Notes under the pieces: model-generated
What the model was told of the DNA's origin: nothing
The model's database searches: none
Seen by the model: only the letters and a program-made list of their open reading frames with translations
Assembly: GCA_001600455.1 (NCBI GenBank)
Contig: BCKC01000004.1
Span: forward strand, 3,770,915 to 3,834,914
Length of the DNA: 64,000 bases
Source of the DNA: Endocalyx cinctus
Lineage: Eukaryota; Ascomycota; Sordariomycetes; Amphisphaeriales; Apiosporaceae
Reading direction: 5' to 3'
Program-made: the position numbers and the translations under genes
In this document: piece after piece, positions 10,995 through 21,716 of the stretch
How positions within the stretch are numbered: the stretch's first letter is position 1
Layout of the letters: each line of letters begins with the position of its first letter

Positions 10995-12326
10995 GTTGAC
11001 TATCTGCCAATGTAGAAAGATAAGATCTACTGGCCACTTTCGTAGGAAGAATTTCCTTCCGAGAACTTCGATTCATTGCCATCTATATACAAAATCCTAC
11101 CAACTACATAATATTGTAATATTGACGGTCATGGTCTACCGATTTACTACTTTGATCTCTTTCCTCCGGTCGTCCACGATGGAACTATATCCACTATGCC
11201 CAACTGTCTACATCGAATCGGCAAATACGTTATGTGTGATTTTCAATCAAAAACTCGAGAAGTAATATCTTGGCGTAATCATCACGTACACCTCAGAGAT
11301 TAATGAATCAAGTTAGTATGCGGTTGGTTTCAGTATGATAGTTCTAAGACATTGTTTGCCACCAGCAAATCTGGAGAGCATAATATCCATCCTGATTGGG
11401 ATATAATTTGTCACCAGAAAGGGACATGTTGGTAGTTTAAAACCTATTAATAAAGGAGGGCCAAGAGAATATCAACATGAAAGAGAGCGAATCAATTTGA
11501 GAGACTTCATTTGGTGCTTTGTTTGCTAAATTGTGGATACTTTTGCCGATAAAGTAGAAAACGACGTTATGTGGTGAGGTGATACCGGTAACGTCCACTG
11601 ATTTGTAGACGGCGCACCCCGCCGGTTAAAGTACTGTTTGTGGAGTACAGTTAAGGCGTCGATAAATATAAGCGGTACTGGTTACGTTGCTGGTTAGCTT
11701 GAATGTAACTACGGTACCGTACCGAATCCTTTGTCCATGTGGAGATCCTGGGTATTCTCTTCGTTTGGTCAGAGTTGACGCGATAGACGCTTCCTTCGAA
11801 CTTGGGTCTTCAAAATTGGCCTGAAACACGAAGCCCCAATTATAGCGTAATAAATGATTATGAGGCTCTGAAAAGAGTTAATAAACTTTCTTACTTTTGA
11901 ATAACAGAGAAAGGGGAAAGACATAGCCACAAGGATTGGGCCGGTAGTTCAGGCCGAGCCATGTGGATTGGCCCACTCCAGCGTAAAAAGAAACTTCCTG
12001 ATTCGACATGATACTAGCTGTATCTGCAGCTGTCTTATATCTGGTACCAACATGAACTCCTTAGATCTTTAGTTGAGCGGTTATGTTCAGGTCTGGCGAG
12101 GCTACGAATCAATCCATCATTTTGAACATGAAGATAAATAGCATACCATGACTACCAGAAGAATGATGTTTGCTTTTTCTTCCATTCTTCATTCTTCATT
12201 CTTCTATCTTCTGTGTATCAATAACTATAACTATAATTATTATTTAATATTTATTCTTCTTTTCATCAAGAACAACCTTTTCCCCCCCTTTCTTTCAAAC
12301 AAAACCCAAAATAAAATAAAATCAAA
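10995..12326. promoter_or_regulatory. Shared spacer between GMC oxidoreductase and coiled-coil gene
   Basis: About 1.3 kb between divergent genes, AT-rich, so it should include both promoters. The last 150 bp before 12327 are very T- and C-rich, as is common upstream of fungal start codons. No coding exon is recognisable. Confidence 0.5.
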
Positions 12327-13091
12327 ATGGAACGCTTACTTCCACTCCTGTCAACTTCCGCTGGCCTCTACAAGCTTCGCGAAAAGCTGAAAGATGCTTC
12401 TCTCAGCTGGAAACGGCTGTCCGAGACCGCGGACAATCTTCTGAACGAGTGCAAACAACTCCAATCACTTCTTGAGAAGCACAAGAAGAGTGCAATCAAG
12501 GCCATCCGAAATGGTCGGTTTTACGAAATGGAAGACCTCTGCAGCAAGATCGACTCTAATATTAAGAGAGTTCTGGGGAAGCATGACTACCTATTCAAGG
12601 CGGGGCCAAAAATGACCGAGCTCATGCACGTCGCCAAGTTGGATCTTCTCGCGGACCTCGACATCATCCGAGGTCAAGCCGAGAGCTGTTACCGGTTAGC
12701 AGAGTCCGAAAGACTATACATCGAGCTGTAAGTATTCCTACTCTGTTTAAAAAGGAAAAGAGAGGGAGAAAAAAAAAAAAAGGCTGACCATTAATAAAAC
12801 AAAAGTGCGATCGCGAAACGAAGCATCAAAGTTCTCAACCAGGAGCTCAACGACCTTGAAGATGAGAACCAACGGCTTCGGGGCGGCAAGCCATTCGTGC
12901 CGGCCTCCCCGATTGACTTGCAAAAGCGCGTGCATTTCGCCAACGAGAAGCGCGCCGTCGTCGGTTATCCCCTGAAGCGACGAGGCACCCCGCACGTCAA
13001 GCAAGGTGCATTTGACCATGTTCAAATGCCAAAGCTACACCATCACCATGACAATGGTGTCGAAATAAGAATCAAAGGCGGTTTTAACTAG
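12327..13091 (+). CDS. Hypothetical coiled-coil protein
   Basis: Two exons, 12327-12727 and 12806-13091, join in phase (CT|T) to give 228 aa. I do not recognise the family. Residues ~15-150 are strongly helical and charged, with heptad-like patterns such as LREKLKDASLSWKRLSETAD and IKVLNQELNDLEDENQRL after the splice, so a coiled coil is likely. The C-terminal ~70 residues are basic with a His cluster (LHHHHD). There is no signal peptide or membrane segment, so it is probably intracellular. The intron carries a 13-A run. It converges on the RBR ligase gene. Confidence 0.7.
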
Positions 13092-13459
13092 AATTTCAAA
13101 GACCGAAAAAAAGGGGGTGGGGGGGAGCAGGCGAGAGGTATATACCTACAATGCCGGACGTTGGAAGGAACATAATATGATTTTTAATTGGGGTGTGGAG
13201 ATGGGAGATATATGATAAGATGTTATGAGTTTCACGATGCATATTTTCTTCTCTTTTTGTTTTAATCCTAGTTTAGCATGAGCATGAGATTGGTGCATAC
13301 TTGGTATGGAAATTTTTCAAGTTGGAGGGCTGGGGATTTAGAAATAGAACATTCTCATGTAGAATTTATTCATCATTTTATTGTAAAGATTCGTGAATTA
13401 TTGAGAATGAGAATGGTTTTGAGAATGGTTTGGTTTTTTTTGGGTTTTTTTTTTCATGA

Positions 13460-13477
13460 TTAGGGTTAGGGTTAGGA
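13460..13477 (+). repeat. Interstitial telomere-like tract (TTAGGG, three units)
   Basis: Two perfect TTAGGG units and one TTAGGA, in tandem, just after a T-rich run. TTAGGG is the telomere repeat of filamentous ascomycetes. The tract is too short to be a chromosome end. Confidence 0.7.
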
Positions 13478-13934
13478 TAATGAGTGTGGGAAGACCTACA
13501 CAGCCTACGGCGTCGGGATGAGATTGGAGCTGTTTTAACTGTTTCGTCATAATCTCCCTTAGATATCTCTATAAACTTGATAGATGAACCTAAGCTTCCA
13601 AAAGGTATATAAAAGAGAAAATACTAGCATAGATTGGCGTTAATTCTACATCGTGAGAATCGGTATGTAACAGGCAGAAGTCTCGTGTTACGGTACCAAT
13701 GTAAAGTGACGAGATCTACGTCTACACCTGAGGTAACACGAAATGTTCAATCCAAGATCTTCAAATGTTTGCAAATATTGATATAAAAGTTCATTAATCC
13801 ATGGATACTTTGTGTGTTGGGTGAAGTTTACGATCATAACGGTATACCTGGAAAATATGGTTTATAGGATTGATTGATTGGACTTAGTAAGTGTAATTAA
13901 GTAGTTTTCAAGTGGGAAGTTACACTAACACCTC

Positions 13935-13992
13935 CCTGTGTGTACCCACACACAGGCAGGACAGGCCACTGCCAGTAGGGCATTATAGCCCT
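13935..13992. other. Clustered inverted repeats (hairpins)
   Basis: A perfect 9-bp stem (13935-13943 with 13948-13956, loop ACCC) is followed by a perfect 5-bp stem (13977-13981 with 13988-13992, loop of six). Competing pairings between them involve GGCAG and CTGCC. The cluster starts about 55 bp beyond the stop codon of the minus-strand RBR gene, so it could fold in that gene's 3' UTR. Confidence 0.5.
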
Positions 13993-14047
13993 GATACGCT
14001 ACGCGCCTCAGGCCTAATTGACCGCTAACTAGGTACTAACTCCCTTC

Positions 14048-15724
14048 TTACCAGTGAGCATCTCGGCAACGTCGACAAGCCATCGCATCACAACAATCAC
14101 ACACGAAAATAAACTCCCGTAGCAGTGTATGACAGTCATCACATCTGTGCCTTCCTAGTATCCGCCGCCAGCCCCCGAACCGGCAACCTCCGTTCCCGCG
14201 CGGTTGCTCCGCAATAGGTTCCTCATCCGGCCACTGCGGACAATCGCACGTCTTCCAGGTTGAGCCGCATAGGTAGCAGAACTCAAAATCACATCGACAT
14301 CTGCAATCCAAAGGAAAAAAAAAGGAGATAGTCAGCATGTGAAACATTTATAGCGTGTCCCTCGTGAGGGATAAAGACTAGGATAAAACTTACGTGATAT
14401 GATAACAGCCCTGGTCCCGTTCAACCATGCTCAAGCACTGGTTACAGCGTCTCCAGCCCTCTCTCTCGGCCATCTCAAGTACCTGCTGGATATCGCGGTC
14501 TTCCGAGCAGTCGTCCGGGTGAGCTTCTCTCTTGCAGCGGGCGCAAGTCCTGAGGCGGCATTCGGGGCAGCGAGCCTCGTTCTCCTCGATGTTGTCCGGC
14601 GGGATGAAGCTCCCGCAGTCCGCCGCGTGACAGTAGACGCGGTCCGCGGTCGAGTACTCGACCTCCTTCTTGCGGTACTGCTCCACCAGCGTCTCCCCGA
14701 GCACGGCGAGGTGCGACTCGGGCGGTACCGCCTGCGAGCAGCACTGCGGCGGGAACATCGACTCGTCCGTGATCGAAAGCTGGAACATGCGGACCAGGCA
14801 CTCGTGGCAGTATTCGTGCCCGCAGGGTGTCTGCGCTAGCTCGCTCGCCGGCTTGTCGTCCGTGCAGGATAGGCACGGCCGATGGGGCTCGGGGTCTAGC
14901 CGACGCGGCTCGAGGTCTGGCTGACGTGTCTCGGGGTCTGGTCGAGAACTGGCCGAGGTCGAACTTTCTCCTTTACGGAGCCGTATTTCTACCCGTATCA
15001 AATCACCCGCTTCGTCGCCAGAGTCTTGTGACACGGTGATATTGACTTCGGATCCGGCGGCTATCTTGATCTCCACTGCTGGCTTATCCCGAGTAGAAGA
15101 TCCGGAGGCTATCTTAACCTCCACTGGCTCATCCCGAGTAGAAGGCCCGGATGAGGGACCGGGGTCGGCGACAGAGGGCGCGGGCAGAACGGGTCGGCCG
15201 TGGGCGAGTGTAGAAGCTAACTCGCGATCGTGACGGGCTTCGCCTTCCTCCTGTTCATCCCGAGTAGAAGGCCTGGCGGAGGGACCGGGGATGGCTCTGT
15301 CGACGATCGGTGCGTTATCGGCAACATAGGGCAAGAAAATGGCGGGTCGGCCGTGGGTGATCATAGGCACCGCCTCGTGAATGGAACTATCTTCGAGTTC
15401 CTCCTCGTAGCCCATGGAGATGGAGCGGAAATCGGTATCTGTGGCCCGATGGAGCCCCCGAGTCAATCTGCGGTCGGCAGCTATGTCCGATGCGTGCAGA
15501 AGCTCTTCCTGAAATAGGCTGGCGGACATCTCACCGTCGGTTACGGTGCCAGCGTGCTGCTTTCCTTTCGCGCTCGAGTGGATCTCCTGCAAGTCGTTGA
15601 ACATCAGGCTCATGGCCGTGTCGAACGTCGCATCGTCGGTGTCGGCTAAGCCGGCGAATTCGTGATGGAACATCCCAGTCATGGTTTGCTGAGTTCCTGT
15701 CGGTTTCGTAAATGAAGAGTTCAA
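14048..15724 (-). CDS. RBR-type (RING-IBR-RING) E3 ubiquitin ligase
   Basis: Two exons, 15724-14394 and 14300-14048, join in phase (AC|A) to give 527 aa. The first ~280 residues look disordered and contain near-duplicate modules with HGRP and PSTRDE. RING1 begins at CLSCTDD and continues through TPCGHEYCHECL. The IBR follows (CHAADCGSFIPP, CPECRLRTCARCK). RING2 reads CNQCLSMVERDQGCYHITC, then CRCDFEFCYLCGSTWKTC. The Cys in DQGCYHI matches the catalytic Cys of RBR ligases, which carries ubiquitin as a thioester, so the enzyme should be active. A further Cys-rich tail ends the protein. The intron splits RING2 between HIT and CRC. The substrate is unknown; it is probably cytosolic. Confidence 0.92.
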
Positions 15725-16661
15725 TTGATTAAGAAGAAAGAGAGAAGAAAAGAGAGAGATAGGGAACGATGTGATTGATTAGATTTAAAGGTTATCTACA
15801 CTGCTAGGAATGTAGCATGTATGTAGACACAATAAATCAAAGTTGATGAAAGGTTAAGTAAATTGAGAGGAGTATGAGATGTGTGTAGAAAAAAGGAAGA
15901 AAGAAAAAGAAAAATTGATGAAGGGCTATATATACTTTTAGGAATATGCCACGCGTGTAGAAAAAAAGTTGAATAAAATCGATTAACTGCAATAATAGTT
16001 AATGATGATTAGATACAATGGTGTTTAGAGATCCTAAAACTCGAAGTGAATCTTCGGATGGTTCAAGAGAATGGTACATTGGCCTGCACTGGTGATGCTA
16101 GGTAATAAACATGATACCATCCATTCACCCATACTAAGGTATATATCAAGCAGTAACTATGGCTTAAACGTCAAATAGTGATCAACCTTGACATATCGCT
16201 ACGTTCTAAATGTGGGTGTTTGAGGGTAAATGAAGGGCTATTTCACTTATAAGGAGCACCAAGATGAAAGAGAAAAGACCGACATTTATGATTTGGTCGA
16301 TACAATCTTACTACATCATCAGGTTCTGTTGGCTATTGCTAGAATGCAAACCGGCTGTAGGCACAATTGAGACCTCGGGAGGATGGAATCACCTATACAA
16401 ACGTAAATCAGGAGTCATATAAGTGGTATTTAGTCACAATAGGATACGCTTGCCTTTTTCTTTTTTGGGGGTTCACGACACAGCATTTTGTAAATATCTT
16501 CAGTCGGATGAAGATACGTAAAATAAATCACAAGAATGAGCCGAGAGCCGAATTGACACTCCATCATAGATTATATACAACAATAAATAGTACAGGTATA
16601 CACCAAGGATTATACCACAGTAACCCTTAACTAACATCTCTATCCTCCCTCATCAAGTTTA
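15725..16661. other. Intergenic region, no gene seen
   Basis: AT-rich DNA that should hold the promoter of the RBR gene; its first 200 bp are very A/G-rich on the plus strand. No credible exon. Confidence 0.55.
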
Positions 16662-17519
16662 CTACTTACCTCCCCTACCAGCGGGATAATTCCTACTGAT
16701 CAAATACCACAAAATCTTCAGCGTCACCACGAACCGTCGTCTCCCTTCCTCGTACCGGGAAAACTTCCCGAGGTCGACTCCTCCTCCTACCACCTCCTCC
16801 TGCACGGATTTGAAGAAGCTATTCCTCCGAGTTCCGTTCGGCGTCTGCGGGCGCAGGACCCGGCCCTCGCCGCCTCTCCATATCTTCGGAGGCGTGTCCG
16901 AGAGCCGGCCCAGCTCGGCGGCGCATCCTTCGCCCTCGAGCCACCGCGAGACCTTGTACGCGAACACGGCGGCCGCGACGTCGAGGTCCGGAAACGTGAC
17001 GCCGGCGCCGGCGAGCTCGGCCGGGCTAAGAGTAAACAGCGGAATCAAAGAGGGAAAACCGATAGTCGGGTTAGTGTCTACCGTAGGGCGTGTTGTCTCG
17101 GTTATAATAGTAGCATTCTCTTCTTCTTCGGTTTCATCCTTATCCTCCGACTTTGATAACTTGCCTTTCGGCGAAGAAAATCTCGATCTTGGCGGCGAGT
17201 GAGCGCATACATACTCTTGCCACGCCTCGGTGACGAACTTCGATTTCAGCAACGTAGACGTCACGTTCTCGGGGTCGAGAAGCGGAGCGGCTCTCTTGTT
17301 ACGGCCGTTGCAGAGGCCGAGCCACTTCGCGAGGTCGCGAATCGTGGGCGGGCCGAGATCCCATCGGAAGAGAAGGGCCGTCTCTCGGTCCGGCGGTACC
17401 GGGGAGTCGGGGCAGCTGGTGTCATGGGGGGAAACAGAGCCGAGAGATAGGAGAGGGGGCCGAAACGACACGTAGGTCGAGTCGGACCGCTCTCTCTTGG
17501 GAGTAGGACTCGACGACAT
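16662..17519 (-). CDS. Hypothetical protein, 285 aa
   Basis: A single frame with GC-rich third positions, typical of real genes here. I do not recognise it. Residues 1-45 are Ser/Pro-rich and probably disordered. Two helical, Trp-containing blocks follow: IRDLAKWLGLCNGRNKR, and later DVAAAVFAYKVSRWLEGEG. They are separated by a low-complexity acidic linker (KSEDKDETEEEEN). The C-terminus is basic and helical (RRRFVVTLKILWYLISRNY). No signal peptide. It could be an intracellular or nuclear protein; no function can be assigned. Confidence 0.6.
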   Translation of the reverse strand: MSSSPTPKRERSDSTYVSFRPPLLSLGSVSPHDTSCPDSPVPPDRETALLFRWDLGPPTIRDLAKWLGLCNGRNKRAAPLLDPENVTSTLLKSKFVTEAWQEYVCAHSPPRSRFSSPKGKLSKSEDKDETEEEENATIITETTRPTVDTNPTIGFPSLIPLFTLSPAELAGAGVTFPDLDVAAAVFAYKVSRWLEGEGCAAELGRLSDTPPKIWRGGEGRVLRPQTPNGTRRNSFFKSVQEEVVGGGVDLGKFSRYEEGRRRFVVTLKILWYLISRNYPAGRGGK

Positions 17520-18405
17520 GATTAACTAGTGAAGGAAATTTCCTACCTTTTTTTGACCTACTCTGCTCCAGAGAAGTGGAAGAATATTTTACTGGATATT
17601 TCCTACCTGAGGTTTTTTTTTTTGGCCTCTTGATCCTTTCGTATTCCAGAATGCGAAAGGAGAGGAAGAAAGAAGTAGAAACGCCTAAGAGTTGGAGAAG
17701 TGGCAATTGATATCGTCGTCAGACGATCTCTATCAATGAAAACTTATCTAAAATTGGACGCGTGTTTACTTCCGCTACTCACTTTCTCAATTAAGAGCTG
17801 CAAGATGAGGAAGATGAGGAAGATGAGGAAGATGAGGAAGAGAAAAAGTATGAAGGGTCGAGCTATGAGGATGAAGCTAGAAGTGGTGACAGATTGTTGA
17901 ATTTTAAAACTTGAAGAAATCAACCTGTCTCAAATATTAATATTGAGCGTCAAAACAATAACTATTGTCCTCAATTATAATAAAGAGGTTCTGGTGTGAC
18001 AAGGCGAGATTAAAGAAACAATGCTAATAATGCACTTGTCAATATTCTTTGTTTACGGTAGCTTTGTCGTAAGCACACTATAGGAACAGGTACACTCTAG
18101 GACAGATCGATACAAAACCACTCTAACGGTAATAATGGTCTTATATGTCAATTATATGGCTAATATAGATAGTATTAATAATTATCGAAAATATGTAAGC
18201 CTTCTCATGGATCGCACTAGATTAACTGTATGATATAGATCAGGGTAGATACCACGACCATAGCCAACCGCCCATAGCCCCCGCCGGCCGCAGGTCTCGC
18301 CGCGATAGCAAACGAGACAGCCAGCGGACTCGTAGGCACGGGAGGACTCGCCGTGTGAATAGCGCCACTTCCATTCTCACCACCGCATCCGCTACGACCG
18401 CCTCC
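17520..18405. other. Intergenic region with one GATGAGGAA repeat
   Basis: AT-rich DNA between two minus-strand genes. The only notable structure is the 9-bp tandem repeat at 17804-17839, listed separately. Confidence 0.5.
17804..17839 (+). repeat. 9-bp tandem repeat, GATGAGGAA x4
   Basis: Four perfect copies of GATGAGGAA. Read in frame on the plus strand this gives (Asp-Glu-Glu)4 followed by about 20 mixed residues up to a stop, like the acidic tail of a protein. A possible acceptor AG at 17790-17791 precedes it. No upstream exon can be supported. Confidence 0.7.
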
Positions 18406-19715
18406 CTACGACGTCGCGGCGGTGTCGTTGATGCTGAAGACGTAGCTGGCCTGGAGGACGTAAGGGTCGCCGCCGGGGGAGAAGATCTGCTTGCTCTCGC
18501 GCTGCCACTCGGGGTGGTTGATGGCGTCTATCCAGTCCTCGACCTCCATCACGACGCACCCGTACTGGGGGATCGTGCGCGGGAAGTCGGGCTCGTCGAA
18601 CAGGCCCTGGTCCGATTTCAGGGCCATGGACCCGTTCTGCCCGTTGCACGAGTACATCTGGAACGCGTCCTGGTCCGAGTACACGTCCACCTGGATGCCG
18701 GACCAGGCCGATTGTAGGCGGGCGACGAATCCGCTTTCATCGCGCCAGTCGTACGGTCCGAGTTGGTCGCGGTTTACGATCCAGCAGGTATCTAGATGAC
18801 GGCGAAAAAGATATTAGCGTACACGTGACGTTTGTTTAAATGAAGCTAAGGGAGTAAAGAAATAGGGGATCTCTCACCGTAGCCGGTGCAGTTGAAACCG
18901 CAGTTACCCTCAGCCTCGGGTTCCGAAAGCGAGGTACCTATCTGCTTTGGGGCGCTCCAGAAGTCGTTTACGGAACCTTGCTTGTTGGCCAAGATATCTC
19001 CTGTCGGGATCAAAATGTTGTCGACGCCAACGCGCTGGCCGCTGTAGGGCATGTAAAAGGTGTGGTTGAGAGCGGTGTTAGTTTCGTTGTTGGCGAAACC
19101 GTCCAGGTTCCAGTAGGTGTGACTGCTCAACATGATGGGGGTAGTCTTGGTGGTCGCGAGAGCGACCATCTTGAAGTCCCAAGTGAAGTCGTGTAAGGTG
19201 TAGGTGATGTAGGATACGACCTCTCCCGGGAAGCCCTCCTTTCCGTCTGGGTCGACGATGGAGAAGGTGATACTGTCGTCCGCGTGAGAGACGACGGTGA
19301 AGTTTCTCCAATCCCATCCGTCTTTGCCACCGTGCAAGGTGTCGGCGCCTTCCGGAGCTTCGGGAGTGGGGTTCTCGTTGGCAGAGACGTGGTATGTCGT
19401 CCCGTCGATCTCAAACGTACTGTTTTGAATCCGGTTTGCGTATCGACCGGGAACACCTCCGAAATGCGGGTGCTGCTTATCGATCTCGTAGTAACTGGCA
19501 TTGTCGAAACCGCCAACGATATCTCTTTGTATGCCGTACTTGTCGTTAATTAGAAGCTTGGCTATCGATGCGCCGTACGGGATAAAGGCGGCAGAGAGAC
19601 CTTCGCTGTGAATCCAATAGAACCCATTCTTATCCGGACCGGTTGAATTGGTAGCGGCCGAAGCAATTGGGAGCAATGAAGCCCCCAATAAAGTAATTGT
19701 TGAACTCAAACGCAT
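18406..19715 (-). CDS. Secreted aldose 1-epimerase (galactose mutarotase family)
   Basis: Two exons, 19715-18878 and 18791-18406, join in phase (G|AT) to give 407 aa. Residues 1-20 are a signal peptide ending near IASAAT. Family landmarks are IVGGFDNASYY, GGVPGRYANRI, DTLHGGKDGWDWRNF, the catalytic-region His in LSSHTYWNLDG, SDQDAFQMYSCNGQN, and the acidic position in CVVMEVEDWIDAINHPEWQ. Members interconvert alpha and beta anomers of hexoses. The signal peptide and many N-glycosylation sequons (NST, NAS, NFT, NHT) indicate a secreted form, which could help break down sugars outside the cell. Confidence 0.95.
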
Positions 19716-20586
19716 TTTTCCTGATTAACTGTGATCTTGACAGGGTAGTTAAGGTACTTTGGCTTTTGAGGCGGTTTCCTTAGCTTAGCTACCTCAGTAT
19801 GTTAAATAGGATGTGGGATAAACCTGGATTGGAATGAGCACAAGCTCAAGAGGGGAGCCCACGACATATAAATAAATAAAATAATCTCACAGGTATGACG
19901 AATTGAGATTAACCTTGAGCGCGCAGAGGCGCAACCGTGGGAATCTGGGGAAATTTAATCTTATTTGTTTTTATTTTTCTTCCCTCTTCCCCGAATCCTT
20001 TTGCTTGCTTTGTGTTACCCCGTATTTCTATGGTACCATAATTTACTCCACTCCCCTTATGCAAGAAACCTTGGGGATTGGGGAGATGAAAAGTCGGGGT
20101 AATTTGACTATTCATCACCAAATTCAGCTTAGTTCTTAAAACGTTGCATCGTCACCAGGTATAACTGACCTCATCAAAGCTCAGAAACATCTTTCCTATT
20201 CGCTCGTCTATCGGCTCGGTCAGTCGGTCAATGGAATTTTCCTTACGGTAGCCCGTTCATGCCAACTTCTGCCCAGTCTATGGTTCATCGACTCCGCACG
20301 CGACGAAAGCTGGATAAGTTAATATAAGTATACCTAGTTCGCATGTCAAGTCCTGGTCATATGGTAATTAGTTAATGTTGGAGACGTTGCTACTGTGATA
20401 GTGCTTTATCCATGGCCTCGGATCCTTCGAGACATGTGCGTAGGAATGAATGATACCATAGACCGCTCTCTTCATCACCAATCACATCATCTTATGGATT
20501 ATTTCAAAAAAAAAAAAAAAGTCCTATTTCACTCGTTATTACCAATAATGACGGAAGGAGTTTCGAAGATCCGATAAATTAGTATA

Positions 20587-20595
20587 TACGGAGTA
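20587..20595 (-). repeat. Dispersed 9-mer TACTCCGTA, copy 1
   Basis: Written TACGGAGTA on the plus strand. One of five perfect copies in the window, all intergenic. Confidence 0.6.
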
Positions 20596-20998
20596 TGTAC
20601 ATGGTGAATTTCGTATCCATGTCTCGGGTCTTTAGTTGTTTGTCTTACAGAGAAAGCCACAAACAAGAAGCAAAGAAAACAAAAGGAAAAACACAAAAGC
20701 TTGATGTAGATCGTGACCGACTAAACCATGCCAGCTCATTACAGGGCTTCTAGTTATCTGCAAGGGCCGGCCGGGCTGCTGGGGTCTTTTCGGTCTGTTG
20801 GTAGTATCTCGGTCAATTATGATTCCGGGATAGATCTTACGAGATTATATAGCGCAAATTTCTCATCAGGAGGTTGGTTGTCTGTCGGTTCTACACTTCT
20901 AATAAGAGACTAGATACATCCATTTGGGAGTGGAGTTTGGACTGACTTATTTTCCCTTTTATTTTCTTTCTTTTTGTGCGGGGTAAAGATGTATTCTT

Positions 20999-21007
20999 TA
21001 CTCCGTA
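20999..21007 (+). repeat. Dispersed 9-mer TACTCCGTA, copy 2
   Basis: Perfect copy followed by TAC, giving TACTCCGTATAC, the same as copy 5. Confidence 0.6.
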
Positions 21008-21716
21008 TACAGTACTGAAATCCTTTCCTTACCCTAGAACCAGACGACGTACTGTGTTTAGACGACAAGGGTTTAGTAGAATGACAGTAACTTCGCCTAG
21101 ATGAATACTTAAGTGCGCCACTCCGAGCACTTAGACTTAGAGATGGTGGATATAAGCTTGTTTAAACGTTCGGAATCAGACCAACGGTGTACCCATGATG
21201 TTACCGTAGGTTAGTAAGTAACTAACCGCTAGATAGTAAATGACGGATGAGATTCTCAAAATTTAGGGGACGATCGAAATGTCATATGCCCTCAATTCTG
21301 GTGATCCAGGATAATCATTAGGCCCCTGGACATTATACTACAACAAGGCAAACTGCGATCCCGCCAGCCCGCGAATGGTCGGCCGTGCCGCAAAGAGATC
21401 CGATAAATATATCGGAAAGATCACAAGTTCTCTAATGTAGTTAGATTGTCAGTTTCTACTCAGCGATTTTGAAAATGACCCAGAAAATCCGGCACCAATG
21501 AGTAATATCCAGGGACAGCCATAAAAGTGTCCAATATGCAAAGCAACATAACTGTATTGAAGTACTGATTAGAACAAAGAGAGAAAAAGGAAGCACACGC
21601 TTCCACCATGTACGACACTTCTAACCTATACACAAATTCGATCAATCGTTTGGGCCTGTGAGAGAACAAGCACACATCGTTTTTGTTTGGCGGCAGCACC
21701 ACAAATAGCGTGGCGG

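Larger units (their letters stand above)
13092..14047. other. Intergenic region between convergent genes
   Basis: About 950 bp of 3' flanking DNA for two convergent genes. It holds a short telomere-like tract at 13460-13477 and clustered hairpins at 13935-13992, both listed separately. No gene seen. Confidence 0.55.
19716..21716. other. Intergenic region with two TACTCCGTA motifs
   Basis: Two kb without a credible gene. It holds the promoter of the epimerase gene, a 15-A run near 20506-20520, and two copies of the 9-bp motif TACTCCGTA (one inverted). Confidence 0.55.
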
